DNA from: Sysuimicrobium calidum
GTDB lineage: Bacteria > Sysuimicrobiota > Sysuimicrobiia > Sysuimicrobiales > Sysuimicrobiaceae
Assembly (NCBI GenBank): GCA_031459935.1
Contig: JAVKHN010000001.1
Coordinates: 113,144 to 177,143 of the forward strand
DNA length: 64,000 nt
Reading direction: 5' to 3'
Under the pieces are notes generated by a model, which was given only the letters and a program-made list of their open reading frames with translations, had not been told where the DNA came from and did no database searches. Both the position numbers and the translations under genes were made by a program. This document shows positions 25,385 to 33,029 of the stretch, piece after piece (positions within the stretch are counted from its first letter, which is position 1; the number at the start of each line of letters is the position of its first letter).

Positions 25385-26334
25385 GGCCGCACCCCCAGGA
25401 TCACCCGCACCTCCAGCACCCGACTCCCCCGCACCACCCGCAGGCGCACGCCCTCTCCGGGCTTTCTCGTGCTCACGGCCACGAGCAGATCTTCCCAGGT
25501 CCGGATGGGCTCTCCGTCGAACGCCACGACAGCGTCTCCCACCCGCAGCCCTGCGGCCCGGGCGGGGCTACCGGGTACCACCTCCAGCACCAGGACCCCT
25601 TCGCGTGCGGAGATTCCCTGCTGCATCGCCGTCAGCGGCTCCAGCGTCTCCCCTGCGATCCCGATCCAGGCCCGCTCCAGGCGTGCGCCGGCCCGGAGCG
25701 CTGGCAGGACCGCGAGGATGGCGTCCGCGGACACCGCGAGCCCGCTGCGCGTGCCCCGCTCGAAGGTGGTGGCCACCACGAGGCCCACGGCCTCCCCGCG
25801 GGCGTTGAGAAGCGGACCGCCGGAGTTCCCCCGCGTCACCTCCCCCCGGAACCGGATCATGATGCCGGGCAGCAGCCCCGGAAGCGTGTCCCGCAGCGTC
25901 GCCACGGTTCCCACCGTCATCACCCGCACCCGGCCGCGGGGATGCCCGATAGTGGCCACGGGGTCACCCACCCGCACAGCGCTCCCTAAGGGGAGGGAGG
26001 GAACCGGCCGGCGGGGCGCGAGGTGGAGCAGGGCCAGGTCTCGGCGCGCATCGTAGCCCACCAGACGTGCGGAATACCGGGCGGCGTTGAGGCCCACGGT
26101 GATCTCCTCCGCGCCGCGGACCACGTGGGCCGCGGTGAGCAGCCATCCGTTCGGCTGGATGGCAAAAGCAGCCCCCAGCCCCCGACGGCCATCCTCTTCG
26201 GTCTCCACCACCGCCACCGCGGGCGCGGCCCGCTGGTAGAGGACCTGGGGATCAAACCCCTGGGCCCACGTGGCGGAGAGCAGGAACCCGACAAGGCATG
26301 CGGCTCCCAGGATCCGGGGAAGCCCGCGTCGCAT
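25381..26334 (-). CDS. Exported HtrA-like trypsin/PDZ serine protease
   Basis: S1C protease of 317 residues with signal peptide (GAACLVGFLLSATWAQ). The catalytic triad is visible: His in TAAHVVRG, Asp in ARRDLALLHL, Ser in TRGNSGGPLL. A C-terminal PDZ domain starts near EGVLVLEVVPGSPARAAGLRVGD. It probably acts outside the membrane in protein quality control, like DegP/HtrA. GGAGGGG precedes the ATG at 26334. It converges with the MFS gene, the two stop codons overlapping. A second S1C protease without a signal is encoded at 34378-35388. Confidence 0.88.
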   Translation of the reverse strand: MRRGLPRILGAACLVGFLLSATWAQGFDPQVLYQRAAPAVAVVETEEDGRRGLGAAFAIQPNGWLLTAAHVVRGAEEITVGLNAARYSARLVGYDARRDLALLHLAPRRPVPSLPLGSAVRVGDPVATIGHPRGRVRVMTVGTVATLRDTLPGLLPGIMIRFRGEVTRGNSGGPLLNARGEAVGLVVATTFERGTRSGLAVSADAILAVLPALRAGARLERAWIGIAGETLEPLTAMQQGISAREGVLVLEVVPGSPARAAGLRVGDAVVAFDGEPIRTWEDLLVAVSTRKPGEGVRLRVVRGSRVLEVRVILGVRP

Positions 26335-26384
26335 GAGATCCCCTCCACGGTTTAGGATAAGGTGCGCCTGTGAACCCGTGAGTT

Positions 26385-26840
26385 TCACGAGGGGAGACCT
26401 TGCTGCGGGTCCGAGGCCTGAAGGTCCTGCAGGAGCCGGAGGGTCTGTTCCAACCGTGACTCGTGCACCAGCAGGCGGTCCCGGTGGAAGGTGGGAAGGG
26501 GGTGGACGGAGATTCCCTTCTGCTGGAGCAGGTCGGTGATCGTGGCGAGGAGATCTGCGGCCTCCGCATGCGGCTCCACGTCCAGGGTGATCATCCGGTA
26601 GCCGGTCTCCACCCGGATCGCGTGCAATCCCCGACCCGCCTGCGCCCACTCCGTCTCCCGGCAGATCACCCGGACCCCGTCCGGCTCAAAGGTAAGGCAG
26701 AAGGGCGCGTGGAACCGATTCGCCCGCCGCTGCACCGCTTTCGTCTCCCAGTGCGGGAGATGTACCCGGACGAGGGGCTCGGAGTCCACCACGACGCGCG
26801 CCCGGGCCAGCCGCTCCACCAGCCGGGGATCCAGCCTCAT
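26385..26840 (-). CDS. ACT-like domain protein, function unknown
   Basis: A 151-residue protein. Its second half follows the pattern of CASTOR-type ACT domains seen in small bacterial proteins: PFCLTFEPDGVRVICRE, a Trp/Gly-rich linker, a valine/leucine strand, then LLATITDLLQQKGISV, LPTFHRDRLLVHES and a final helix. This suggests binding of an amino acid or similar ligand. I chose the ATG at 26840 because upstream sequence is Arg/Pro-rich and unconserved in look. Transcribed toward the HtrA-like gene, 50 bp away. No pathway can be assigned. Confidence 0.55.
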   Translation of the reverse strand: MRLDPRLVERLARARVVVDSEPLVRVHLPHWETKAVQRRANRFHAPFCLTFEPDGVRVICRETEWAQAGRGLHAIRVETGYRMITLDVEPHAEAADLLATITDLLQQKGISVHPLPTFHRDRLLVHESRLEQTLRLLQDLQASDPQQGLPS

Positions 26841-26973
26841 GCCACAGCCTGCTCCAGGTCCGCGAGGAGGTCTAGTGGATCCCCGATCCCGCGGGTACCG
26901 CCAGGGCGTTGAAGCCGGGTCTGCGCTCCACGCGAGCCTCCTGGGTCGCTCTCCTCCCATGGTAGTCCAGGTC

Positions 26974-26982
26974 TGCTACAGT
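26974..26982 (+). promoter_or_regulatory. Extended -10 box for leaderless nfo transcript
   Basis: TG-c-TACAGT ends 6 nt before the GTG start of nfo and no Shine-Dalgarno precedes that start. Transcription would begin at or next to the start codon. Inference from position. Confidence 0.5.
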
Positions 26983-26988
26983 AGAGCC

Positions 26989-27843
26989 GTGCGGTTCGGG
27001 GCCCACGTCTCCGTCCGGGGTCGCCTCCCCAAGGCCGTCGCCCGGGCCGTGGCCATCGGGTGCGAGTGCCTCCAGATCTTCGTGGGGAACCCCCGGCAGT
27101 GGCGCCCCGTTTCCTACCCTCCGGCGGATCTCGAGGAATTCCGCCGCGCGCGCGCAGCCTGTCGCCTCGACCCCCTCGTGGCCCACACCCCGTATCTCGT
27201 GAACCTGGCGGCGACGGGGGAGGTCTACGAGCGATCCGTGCGGGCCCTCGGGCACGCCCTGGAGGTGGTGGAGGCCCTGGAGGGGCTTGGGGTGGTCACC
27301 CACATCGGAAGCGCGAGAGATTGTGGCTTCGCGGAGGCGGTGCGCCGGGTGGCGCGGGCGGTGCGGAGGGGGCTTGCCGCCACGGATCATGCCCTGGTGC
27401 TCCTGGAGGGGAGTGCGGGGAATACCCTGGGAGGGACCTTCCGGGAGCTTGAGGCGCTTGTGGACGCCCTGGACGGGGACAGGCGGGTGGGAATCTGCCT
27501 GGACACCGCGCACCTGCACGCGACGGGTTGGGATCTCCGGACCCCGGAGGGGGTGGAGGCCATGCTCGGGGCCTTCCACGCCCAGGTGGGCCTGGAACGC
27601 CTGCGGCTGGTGCACCTCAACGACACCCGGGTCCCCTGCGGGAGCCGGCGGGACAGCCATGAGAACATCGGCGCGGGTCGGATTGGGCTTGCAGGTTTCC
27701 GGGCTCTGGTGAACCATCCCTGGCTCGATTCCCTCTGCGGGATCATCGAGACCCCGGGCTTCGGCGAGCAGGGGCCGGATCGCCGCAATCTGGAGGTGCT
27801 CAAATCCCTCCGGGCCAAGGCGGTAGGCGAGGCGGGACGGTGA
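26989..27843 (+). CDS. nfo: Endonuclease IV (AP endonuclease)
   Basis: Zinc-dependent AP endonuclease of base-excision repair, 284 residues. All metal-site segments are present: FGAHVS, VAHTPYLVN, VVTHIGS, LLEGSAGN, CLDTAHLHATGWD, VHLNDT, DSHENIG and IIETPGF. The GTG at 26989 gives the family N-terminus (M-RFGAHVS); an ATG at 26959 would add ten unconserved residues. The start lacks a Shine-Dalgarno and sits 6 nt after an extended -10 box, suggesting leaderless translation. It overlaps the next small gene by GTGA. Confidence 0.95.
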   Translation: MRFGAHVSVRGRLPKAVARAVAIGCECLQIFVGNPRQWRPVSYPPADLEEFRRARAACRLDPLVAHTPYLVNLAATGEVYERSVRALGHALEVVEALEGLGVVTHIGSARDCGFAEAVRRVARAVRRGLAATDHALVLLEGSAGNTLGGTFRELEALVDALDGDRRVGICLDTAHLHATGWDLRTPEGVEAMLGAFHAQVGLERLRLVHLNDTRVPCGSRRDSHENIGAGRIGLAGFRALVNHPWLDSLCGIIETPGFGEQGPDRRNLEVLKSLRAKAVGEAGR

Positions 27844-28076
27844 GCGAGATCCAGTGCGCCTACCACCCGGACCGGTCCGCCCTTTACTACTGCTCGCGGT
27901 GCGGACGTGCCATCTGCCCGGGGTGCGTGGTGAAGACCGCATCCGGGAACCTGTGCCGGCCTTGTATCGAACAGCCGGTCCGGCCGCGCTCCCGGTCCGG
28001 GCCCCTGTGGGCATGGGTGGCCGCGGGAGCCGTGCTCTTCTTCTTGCTCTTCTGGTCCCTGCTCGCCTTACGTTAG
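27840..28076 (+). CDS. Small zinc-finger (B-box-like) membrane protein
   Basis: A 78-residue protein with a cysteine/histidine-rich head and one C-terminal transmembrane helix. The head has C6, H9, C18, C21, C26, C29, C39 and C42, spaced like the B-box-type zinc fingers seen in small bacterial membrane proteins. The helix spans about 54-75 (LWAWVAAGAVLFFLLFWSLL). The GTG start overlaps the nfo stop. Its stop overlaps that of holB on the other strand by 4 bp. Function unknown; co-expression with nfo is implied by the overlap. Confidence 0.7.
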   Translation: MSEIQCAYHPDRSALYYCSRCGRAICPGCVVKTASGNLCRPCIEQPVRPRSRSGPLWAWVAAGAVLFFLLFWSLLALR

Positions 28077-29083
28077 ACGGAGGGGGTCGTGGGGACCGGA
28101 TGGAGCCCGAATTGCAGGAACATGGCCTCCAGCACCAGACGCGGCTGCACGTTGCGGCGCAGTTCCGCCTTCGCGCGCTCAATGGCCTCCATCCGCCGGT
28201 GGACGGCTTCCGGACCCAGGCGGGCCGCGAACCGACGGATCTCCTCCCGGCGGTCGAGGTTCACCAGCAGGCGTTCGTCGGCCGCATGGTGTTCTATCAG
28301 CACGTCCCGGTACCACAGGAGGGCGATGTCCAGCAGCGCCACGAGGCGGTCCCGGTCCTGTGCTAGGGACTCCGCGGCCTCCAGTGCCGCCAGCAACCCC
28401 TCCTGCTCGACGCGTTCAAGCCACCCCACCACCCGGTCCCGGTCCGCGAGGGCATCCGGATCCCGGGCCCACCGGGTTGCGAGAGCAGCGCGGCCCGCGC
28501 ACAGGGCCGCAAGCACCCGCGCCCGGGCGGGGGGCACCTCAAGCTGCACCCGCAGGGCCCGCTCGATGTCCGCGGCCGCGACCAGGTTGAACCGCACCAG
28601 TTGCGTGCGGGAGACCACCGTGGGCAGCAGCGCGTGCGGGGATTCCGCCACCAGGAGGATCACGGTGCGGGGCGGCGGTTCCTCCAGCAACTTCAGGAGG
28701 GCGTTCTGGGCCTCCGGGAGGAGCCGCTCCGCAGGTGCCACGATGTATACCCTGTACTTCCCCTCGTACGGGCCGTACGCGGCCTCCTGACGCAGCTCCC
28801 GGATCTGGTCGATGCCGATTCCCTGGCGGCCCTCGGGCGGTTCAACCCACCGGATGTCCGGGTGCACCCTTCGCTCCGATTTCTGGCAGGGCAGGCATGC
28901 TCCGCACGCGTCCTCCGCGTAGTCCTCACACTGGAGGGCCTGGGCGAAGGCCCAGGCGACCTCCCGACGGCCCGTACCCGCGGGTCCCGCGAAGAGATAG
29001 GCGTGGTGCACCCGCCCCGTGCGGAGCGCGCTGCGCAGTAGGCCGATGGCGTGGTACTGGTCCAGGACATCCGCGAACCGCAC
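28073..29083 (-). CDS. holB: DNA polymerase III delta' subunit
   Basis: Clamp-loader subunit, 336 residues, AAA+ fold. It opens RFADVLDQYHAIGLLRSAL, followed by HHAYLFAGPAGTG. The P-loop lacks its Lys (GTGRRE), as expected for a non-ATP-binding delta' wrench subunit. A four-cysteine zinc module (C-x7-C-x2-C-x2-C, CEDYAEDACGACLPC) and the NALLKLLEEPPPRTV and VVSRTQLV motifs follow. The GTG start shares one base with darA's stop (TAGTG). The order tmk-darA-holB matches Bacillus apart from a missing yaaR. Confidence 0.92.
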   Translation of the reverse strand: MRFADVLDQYHAIGLLRSALRTGRVHHAYLFAGPAGTGRREVAWAFAQALQCEDYAEDACGACLPCQKSERRVHPDIRWVEPPEGRQGIGIDQIRELRQEAAYGPYEGKYRVYIVAPAERLLPEAQNALLKLLEEPPPRTVILLVAESPHALLPTVVSRTQLVRFNLVAAADIERALRVQLEVPPARARVLAALCAGRAALATRWARDPDALADRDRVVGWLERVEQEGLLAALEAAESLAQDRDRLVALLDIALLWYRDVLIEHHAADERLLVNLDRREEIRRFAARLGPEAVHRRMEAIERAKAELRRNVQPRLVLEAMFLQFGLHPVPTTPSV

Positions 29084-29424
29084 TACACCCGCTCCATCCG
29101 CACCACATCCAGCACGAACACGATGGCCCCCCCCACCCGGACCCGCACGGGATACGCGGCGTAAACCTCCACGGGTTCCATCACGGGTGGGACCGGAGTC
29201 AGCAGCTGCTCCCGGGTACGGCAGGTGGCCCGCACGATCTCCAGCACCCGTTCCACCTGCTCCGCCTCCGTGCCCACGAGAACGGTGGCGTTTCCCGCTC
29301 GCAGGAATCCCCCGGTGCTTGCCAGCATGGTGGCCTGGAAGCCGGAGGCGGTGAGCTGCTCGATGAGCTTGGGGGCGTCCTTCTCCTGCACGATGGCCAG
29401 CACCAGCTGCGTCCCGCTAGACAC
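29083..29424 (-). CDS. darA: Cyclic-di-AMP receptor, DarA/PstA (YaaQ) family
   Basis: PII-like signalling protein of 113 residues. It carries the DarA pattern: QLVLAIVQEKDAPKLIEQL, ASTGGFLRAGNATVLVGTE, CRTREQLLTP and VRVGGAIVFVLDV. Homologues form trimers that bind cyclic di-AMP between subunits. The GTG start lies inside the end of tmk (8-bp overlap), so translation is coupled to tmk and then holB. No diadenylate cyclase is in the window; the presence of darA implies that the organism uses c-di-AMP. Confidence 0.9.
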   Translation of the reverse strand: MSSGTQLVLAIVQEKDAPKLIEQLTASGFQATMLASTGGFLRAGNATVLVGTEAEQVERVLEIVRATCRTREQLLTPVPPVMEPVEVYAAYPVRVRVGGAIVFVLDVVRMERV

Positions 29425-30121
29425 GACCCTTCCCCTCTTCCCCGGGTGTGCGCGCCAGCAGGCCCCGTGCCCGCAGCACCGGCTCCACCTCCGCCCAGAT
29501 CCGTGCCGCCACCTCCTCCACACTCCCCGTGGCCGGCACCACTCGCACGCGCGGGTCTTCGCGGCCAAGCCGCAGAAACCCTTCCCGGACCCGCTGGTGG
29601 AACGCGGCATCCTCGCCCTCCACCCGGTCCAGCCCTCCCTCTCCGCGAGCCCGGCTCACCCGCTCCAGCCCCACCTCCGGCGGGACGTCGAGGAAGAGGG
29701 TGAGGTCGGGGTACAGGCCGCCTGTAGCCACCTCGTTCACGCACCGCACCACCTCCACCCCAAGCCCCCGGGCGTACCCCTGGTAGGCCAGGGAAGCGTA
29801 GACGGACCGGTCCGAGAGCACCACCCGCCCTGCTTCCAGGGCCGGCCGCACCACCTCCCTGGTGAACTGGGCCCGGGCCGCGGCGAACAGGAGCATCTCC
29901 GTCTGGGGACAGATCCCGCGGGAGGCAGGATCGAGGAGGAGGGCCCGGATGGCCTCCCCCAGCGGGGTTCCCCCGGGCTCCCGGGTGGTCACCACCTCCA
30001 CCCCCGCGGATCGGAGGCGCTCCAGGAGGCGCAGCACCTGCGTGGTCTTCCCCGCCCCCTCCGGGCCGTCCAGGGCGAGGAACATCCCTCGCCGGAGGGG
30101 TCTTCCGGTGGGCTCCCTCAC
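29417..30121 (-). CDS. tmk: Thymidylate kinase
   Basis: Phosphorylates dTMP to dTDP. 234 residues with P-loop LDGPEGAGKTTQ, TREPGGTPLGEAIR, the DR motif in LSDRSVYASLAYQGYARG and a LID region ending GLDRVEGED. The GTG start overlaps the stop of the R3H ATPase gene (GTGA), adding a short basic N-terminal tail; ATG at codon 13 is an alternative start closer to the usual family length. Confidence 0.94.
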   Translation of the reverse strand: MREPTGRPLRRGMFLALDGPEGAGKTTQVLRLLERLRSAGVEVVTTREPGGTPLGEAIRALLLDPASRGICPQTEMLLFAAARAQFTREVVRPALEAGRVVLSDRSVYASLAYQGYARGLGVEVVRCVNEVATGGLYPDLTLFLDVPPEVGLERVSRARGEGGLDRVEGEDAAFHQRVREGFLRLGREDPRVRVVPATGSVEEVAARIWAEVEPVLRARGLLARTPGEEGKGRV

Positions 30122-31695
30122 CGTGGGTAGATCACCACCCGGCGGAACGGTTCCTCTCCCTTACTTTCCGAGACGAGCCCGTAGCGCTGCACGAGCTCGT
30201 GCTGCAGCCTCCGCACGTAGGCGTTCTGCGGGGAGAGCTCCACGGGCTGGGCCCGCTGCAGGACCTCCTGGATGGCGTCCTCCACCTCCCGAAGCGCCGC
30301 CTCCTCTGCGCTCATCTCCTCCCCGACCTCGAACAGGGAGCGCAGGAAGTTCACGAGTTGCGTGACGGTGTTGCTCTTCACCACGTAGAGGGGAACGCCC
30401 CGCTCCTGGACATCCCGCAGCTTCTTGGGTTGCCGCTTTTCCTGGGACTTCAGGGTCACCACCACGTTCGCGTCCTCCAGCCGGTCCACCACGTAGGCGG
30501 GCACCCGCAGCTCCCGGATGGCCCGCTCCAGGCGGTTGCGGCTCACCGCGTAGGGATAGATGCGCAGGACCTTCTTCCCCTGGGGCTTTGCCTCGGGAGA
30601 TTGCACCACGAAGGACCGGGTCGGTTCCTCGGCCTCCACGGCCCGGATCTCCACCTCTCCGCTGCTGGCCCGTACCCGGAGCTCGGGCCGGGGCGGGATG
30701 CCCCGCAGCATGCGGTCCACCACCTCCGCCACGTCATGGTGGACCGCCAGCTTGTCCTTGTCGTGGATCTCGATCACCACGTCGAAGGTAGGAGGCGCCT
30801 TGCGCTCCAGCACCGTCTTCTGGGTGCCCCGCCGCCGGGCCTCCTCGTCCGAGAGGGTGACCGCCTGGATGCCGCCGATGAGGTCCGAGAGGGTGGGGTT
30901 CTGAAGCAGGTTCTCCAGGGTGTTCCCGTGGGCGGTGGCGATGAGCTGTACCCCCCGCTCCGCGATGGTGCGGGCAGCGAGAGCCTCCGCCTCCGTGCCG
31001 ATCTCGTCGATCACGATCACCTCGGGCATGTGGTTCTCCACTGCCTCGATCATCACCGCGTGCTGCAGGGCGGGTTCCGGGACCTGCATGCGCCGGGCCC
31101 GGCCGATCCCGGGATGCGGGATGTCGCCGTCCCCCGCGATCTCGTTGCTGGTGTCCACCACGATCACCCGCTTGCCCAGTTCGTCCGCCAGCACCCGGGC
31201 CGCCTCCCGCAGAAGCGTGGTCTTGCCCACTCCCGGTCGGCCCAGCAGGAGAATGGACTTCCCGGACTCGATCACGTCCCGCACGATGTCCACGGTCCCG
31301 AACACCGCCCGGCCCACCCGGCAGGTGAGCCCCACGATCTCGCCCAGCCGGTTGCGGATGGCGGAGATCCGGTGGAGGGTCCCGCTGATGCCGGCCCGGT
31401 TGTCCTTTCCGAAAGCCCCCACCCGCTCCACCACGTAGTGGATGTCCGCGCGGGTGACGGGCTCCTTGCTGAGCGCCTCCGCCCCCTCCGGATACCGGGC
31501 CTCGGGCACCCGGCCCAGGTCCATCACCACCTCGATGAGGCTGTCCCGGTAGGGCTTGCGCTCCACGACCTCCCGGATGTGGGGCGGGAGGACCCCCAGC
31601 AGCAGGTCGAGGTTATCCGTGATCTGGATGGAGCGGGCGGGGATCCGCCGCTCCCGCCCATGCGGGCTACTGGACGCCAGGTATGCTGTCGACAA
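30118..31695 (-). CDS. SpoIIIAA-type AAA ATPase with R3H domain
   Basis: A 525-residue cytoplasmic ATPase. A SpoIIIAA/PilT-like domain carries Walker A LGRPGVGKTTLLREAAR, Walker B VIVIDEIG and the signature GDGDIPHPGIGRARRMQVP. A long linker leads to a C-terminal R3H nucleic-acid-binding motif (RRLQHELVQRYGLVSE). Such proteins occur in cyanobacteria, Chloroflexi and thermophilic Firmicutes and have no settled function. The TTG at 31695 is chosen because GAGGAGG (31704-31710) is 8 nt upstream; the longer frame has no such site. It leads an operon with tmk, darA and holB, so a link to replication or nucleic-acid metabolism is plausible. Confidence 0.8.
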   Translation of the reverse strand: MSTAYLASSSPHGRERRIPARSIQITDNLDLLLGVLPPHIREVVERKPYRDSLIEVVMDLGRVPEARYPEGAEALSKEPVTRADIHYVVERVGAFGKDNRAGISGTLHRISAIRNRLGEIVGLTCRVGRAVFGTVDIVRDVIESGKSILLLGRPGVGKTTLLREAARVLADELGKRVIVVDTSNEIAGDGDIPHPGIGRARRMQVPEPALQHAVMIEAVENHMPEVIVIDEIGTEAEALAARTIAERGVQLIATAHGNTLENLLQNPTLSDLIGGIQAVTLSDEEARRRGTQKTVLERKAPPTFDVVIEIHDKDKLAVHHDVAEVVDRMLRGIPPRPELRVRASSGEVEIRAVEAEEPTRSFVVQSPEAKPQGKKVLRIYPYAVSRNRLERAIRELRVPAYVVDRLEDANVVVTLKSQEKRQPKKLRDVQERGVPLYVVKSNTVTQLVNFLRSLFEVGEEMSAEEAALREVEDAIQEVLQRAQPVELSPQNAYVRRLQHELVQRYGLVSESKGEEPFRRVVIYPR

Positions 31696-31748
31696 CCCAA
31701 ACCCCTCCTCGTCCCAGATGTCTCTCTGTCGTTCCCGAAGAAAACGAG

Positions 31749-31777
31749 GGGAGGAGGGACCCCTCTTCCCTCCTCCC
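31749..31777 (-). terminator. GC-rich hairpin in the R3H-ATPase leader
   Basis: A perfect 10-bp inverted repeat (GGGAGGAGGG / CCCTCCTCCC, 9-nt loop). On the minus strand it is followed by CTCGTTTTC. It sits between rlmI and the R3H gene and could end rlmI transcripts or attenuate the R3H operon. The T run is short, so the role is uncertain. Confidence 0.35.
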
Positions 31778-31832
31778 AGACCACTCAGCACGCCATCGCA
31801 TCGGCACCCGGAGGCTCGCTCCTTCCTGTTTC

Positions 31833-31838
31833 ATTATA
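31833..31838 (-). promoter_or_regulatory. Consensus -10 box before the R3H-tmk-darA-holB operon
   Basis: A perfect TATAAT on the minus strand overlapping the TAA stop of rlmI. No good -35 was found at 16-18 nt. The hairpin at 31749-31777 would lie inside the transcript leader. Confidence 0.4.
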
Positions 31839-33027
31839 CCGTTTGGAGCACGAAGCACTTGAGGTAGCGGGTCTCGGGCATGGCCCCCAGCATGGGGTGG
31901 TCCCGAGCCTGCCCCCGCAGCTCCAGCAGGCGCAGCCGCCGGCCCGCGTCCCGGGCCGCCTCCAGGATCACCCCCCACAGCACCCCCTCATCCACGAAGG
32001 AGGAGCAGGAGCAGCTCACGAGGTATCCCCCGGGTCGCAGCAGCAAAAGGGCTCGGAGGTTAATCTCCTTATAGCCCGCCAGGGCCCGGCGGACCGCCTC
32101 CTTCCGGCGGGCGAAGGCGGGCGGGTCCAGGATCACCAGATCCCACCGGGCCCCTTGCTGCCCCAGGGTCCGGAGGGCCTCGAAGGCATCCGCCACCTCG
32201 TACCGGCACCGGTCCAGTACGCCGTTGAGCCGGGCGTTCTCCCGGGCGAGGGCAACTGCCTCCTTGCTCACGTCCATGCCCAGCACCGACCGGGCCCCCT
32301 GGAGGGCCGCGTGGATCCCGAAGGCCCCGGTGTAGGAGAACACCTCCAGGACCTCCGCGTCCTGGGCGAGGGAGGCGCAGCTCAGGCGGTTCTCCCGCTG
32401 GTCACAGAACCAGCCGGTCTTCTGCCCTCCCGCCACGTCCACCACGAACCGGGCCGGCCCTTCCGCGATCTCCGCCCGGGTCGGGAGCTCTCCCCGGAGA
32501 AATCCCTGATAGCGGGGCAGGCCTTCCAGGGACCGCACCTCCGAGTCGTTGCGTAGGTACACCGCCCGGGCTCCGGTCTGGTCCAGGAGGAGGTCTGCCA
32601 GCAGCTCCTTGCGGTTGTCCATCCCGACGGCCAGGGTCTGCATCACCAGGAGATCCCCATACCGATCCACGATGAGCCCGGGGAGAAGATCCCCTTCCGC
32701 GTACACCACCCGGTAGGCGGTGGTCTCCCGGACCACCCGCTCCCGCAGCGCCAGGGCCTGGGCGATGCGACGCGCGAAGAAGGCCGGGCGGATGGGTTCC
32801 TCCTCAAAGGTGAGGATGCGGACCCGGATCTTGCTGTGGGGGTTGTAGAACCCTCGTGCGCAGAAAGCACCCCGGGAGGTGAGGACGTCCACGATGGCCC
32901 CGGGGGCCGGGTTCCCCCGCACCTCCGCCACCTCCCCTTCGTATACCCAGAGGTGCCCGGGGAGGATCCGCCGCTCCCGGCCCCGGTGGAGGACCACGGC
33001 GCCCTCGACGGGTTCGAGGTCTCGCAC
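31834..33027 (-). CDS. rlmI: 23S rRNA m5C methyltransferase, RlmI family
   Basis: SAM-dependent RNA cytosine-C5 methyltransferase, 397 residues. An N-terminal PUA domain (LHRGRERRILPGHLWVYEGEV) leads into the Rossmann domain: GWFCDQRENR, EVLEVFSYTGAFGIHAA (SAM site), LDPPAFARRK and the catalytic cysteine in VSCSCSS. E. coli RlmI modifies C1962 of 23S rRNA; the target here is inferred. The GTG start lies 2 nt after the endoQ stop, without a strong Shine-Dalgarno, so coupling to endoQ translation is likely. Confidence 0.88.
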   Translation of the reverse strand: MRDLEPVEGAVVLHRGRERRILPGHLWVYEGEVAEVRGNPAPGAIVDVLTSRGAFCARGFYNPHSKIRVRILTFEEEPIRPAFFARRIAQALALRERVVRETTAYRVVYAEGDLLPGLIVDRYGDLLVMQTLAVGMDNRKELLADLLLDQTGARAVYLRNDSEVRSLEGLPRYQGFLRGELPTRAEIAEGPARFVVDVAGGQKTGWFCDQRENRLSCASLAQDAEVLEVFSYTGAFGIHAALQGARSVLGMDVSKEAVALARENARLNGVLDRCRYEVADAFEALRTLGQQGARWDLVILDPPAFARRKEAVRRALAGYKEINLRALLLLRPGGYLVSCSCSSFVDEGVLWGVILEAARDAGRRLRLLELRGQARDHPMLGAMPETRYLKCFVLQTV

Positions 33028-33029
33028 GG

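Noticed and set aside
26959..26988. ATG at 26959 as the nfo start
   Set aside because: It adds ten residues not seen in endonuclease IV, whose N-terminus is M-x-FGAH. The GTG at 26989 also fits the -10 spacing.
31696..31791. Upstream start for the R3H ATPase at 31791
   Set aside because: No ribosome-binding site is placed for it, and the extra residues come from the leader hairpin region. The TTG at 31695 has GAGGAGG at good spacing.
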